Both the position numbers and the translations under genes were made by a program. From Rhodospirillaceae bacterium (GTDB taxonomy: Bacteria > Pseudomonadota > Alphaproteobacteria > JAEUKQ01), in the NCBI GenBank assembly GCA_016722635.1, contig JADKIX010000005.1, positions 1 to 64,000 on the forward strand: DNA of 64,000 nt, given 5' to 3'. The notes below the pieces were generated by a model. The model worked only from the letters and a program-made list of their open reading frames with translations, had not been told where the DNA came from and ran no database searches. This document shows, one piece after another, positions 63,187 through 64,000 of the stretch (the first letter of the stretch is position 1; each line of letters begins with the position of its first letter).

Positions 63187-64000
63187 ATGGAAATTTTAAG
63201 AAAAGATTTGAAAAAGATGCTGCTGCAAAGTGGCTGTGCCATTGCTTTGCTGGCGGGTGTGGTGGGGTCTGCGAATGCCCAATTGGCAGGTTCCTTAGGC
63301 GTTGGCGCCACCGGTATTACCAATGGCGGCGGCTTCGGCATGAATGCGAATGCCTGGGTCCCTTTCATGGGCTTTGGCGCTTATTTGGAGGGCGGTTTCC
63401 AAGATGGCAACCCTTACGGTGACGTTGGTTTGGGTGGCAGGTTTATGGTTGGTGGCAACATCGGCCTGGGTGGCTTGGTATCTTTCGCCATGCAAAAGGG
63501 TGATGGAAGCGACAAGATGTTCTATGCCATAAAACCCACTTTCGAAGTTGGCTTTGGTGGCTTGACCTTTAGCTCCACCTTGCAAATCCCGGTTGGCAAA
63601 AAAGAACGGAATGTTAAAAACTCCGGCTCCGCCCAAGGGGAATTGCTTAACCAACCTGGCAATACCAATTGTAGTGCTCCTCCCATGGGTACGGTTAGCC
63701 GCGTTTGTAATTTATGGTTAGTTGGCCGTGAGCAAAGTGTTGAGGAAAACAGTTTTGGGGTTAATTTGAATGCCCAATATGAATTGAATTTAGGCGGCTT
63801 TGCCGTGACCCCGAATGTTGGGGTGTATGTGTATGACCGTCAGGGTAAAAACCTGGTTGGGGTGCAGGGCGGCGTGAAAGTTGGCCTTGCCCTTGGCAAT
63901 GGTTTGGCAATTGAAGGCGGCATTGGTTTCCGCCATGACAACAAAAACCAGAACTATGACAACAACAACCGTACCCAAGCGATCTTTAGCGCCGGGTTAA
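63187..64000 (+). CDS. Outer-membrane beta-barrel protein, 3' end outside window
   Basis: 271 codons up to the edge from ATG 63187 (AAGGA 6 nt upstream). Signal peptide ending SANAQLAG. Glycine-rich strands (FGMNANAWVPFMGFGAYLEG, YGDVGLGGRFMVGGNIGLGG, VTPNVGVYVYDRQGKNL) parallel the barrel of the divergent gene (TPNVGVYMMDRDGKQL), so the two are paralogues in this part. The C-terminal half is not visible. Confidence 0.65.
   Translation, partial: MEILRKDLKKMLLQSGCAIALLAGVVGSANAQLAGSLGVGATGITNGGGFGMNANAWVPFMGFGAYLEGGFQDGNPYGDVGLGGRFMVGGNIGLGGLVSFAMQKGDGSDKMFYAIKPTFEVGFGGLTFSSTLQIPVGKKERNVKNSGSAQGELLNQPGNTNCSAPPMGTVSRVCNLWLVGREQSVEENSFGVNLNAQYELNLGGFAVTPNVGVYVYDRQGKNLVGVQGGVKVGLALGNGLAIEGGIGFRHDNKNQNYDNNNRTQAIFSAGL

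Overview
The window looks like an alphaproteobacterial chromosome of moderate GC. The basis is the def-fmt-truA cluster, an SPFH/NfeD membrane pair, a fatty-acid modification cluster of the type seen in alphaproteobacteria, and many Sec- or lipoprotein-type secreted proteins. I cannot name the genus.

Left chromosomal part (1-17.9 kb). nrdD, the anaerobic class III ribonucleotide reductase, runs off the left edge. Its promoter carries an FNR-type site and two NrdR-type boxes. Next come lepA, two tandem secreted propeller-like proteins (the second cut by an in-frame TAG), and a six-gene minus-strand cluster: FAD amine oxidase-like, DUF1365, cyclopropane-fatty-acid-synthase-like, DUF3833 and two SDRs. 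These are followed by SPFH/NfeD, def-fmt-truA behind a second well-placed FNR-type site, and a YfcG-like thiol oxidoreductase.

Prophage-like part (17.9-59.5 kb). On the minus strand the order is small terminase, large terminase, gp13-like protein, portal, scaffold, major capsid, tail tubular A and B, internal virion proteins, tail fibres, lysis genes. This is the plan of a T7-like podovirus. No integrase, repressor, DNA or RNA polymerase was seen. The structural genes are spread over 41 kb by cargo: an unusual three-gene YoeB toxin-antitoxin operon between scaffold and capsid; about ten small periplasmic proteins or remnants that look like Ivy-type lysozyme inhibitors (44.7-52 and 56-58.8 kb); two HdeA-like proteins; a lipoprotein family; remnants of polymorphic toxin/immunity modules; a VirD4/TraD-like ATPase paired with an M48 protease; a GT92-like glycosyltransferase; an EF-hand protein; and a candidate small RNA. 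Many accessory genes carry single-base indels, often in homopolymers, while the core genes do not.

Right part (59.7-64 kb). A secreted hypothetical protein is followed by two divergent outer-membrane beta-barrel proteins, one carrying a beta-helix-like C-terminal half and the other cut by the window edge.
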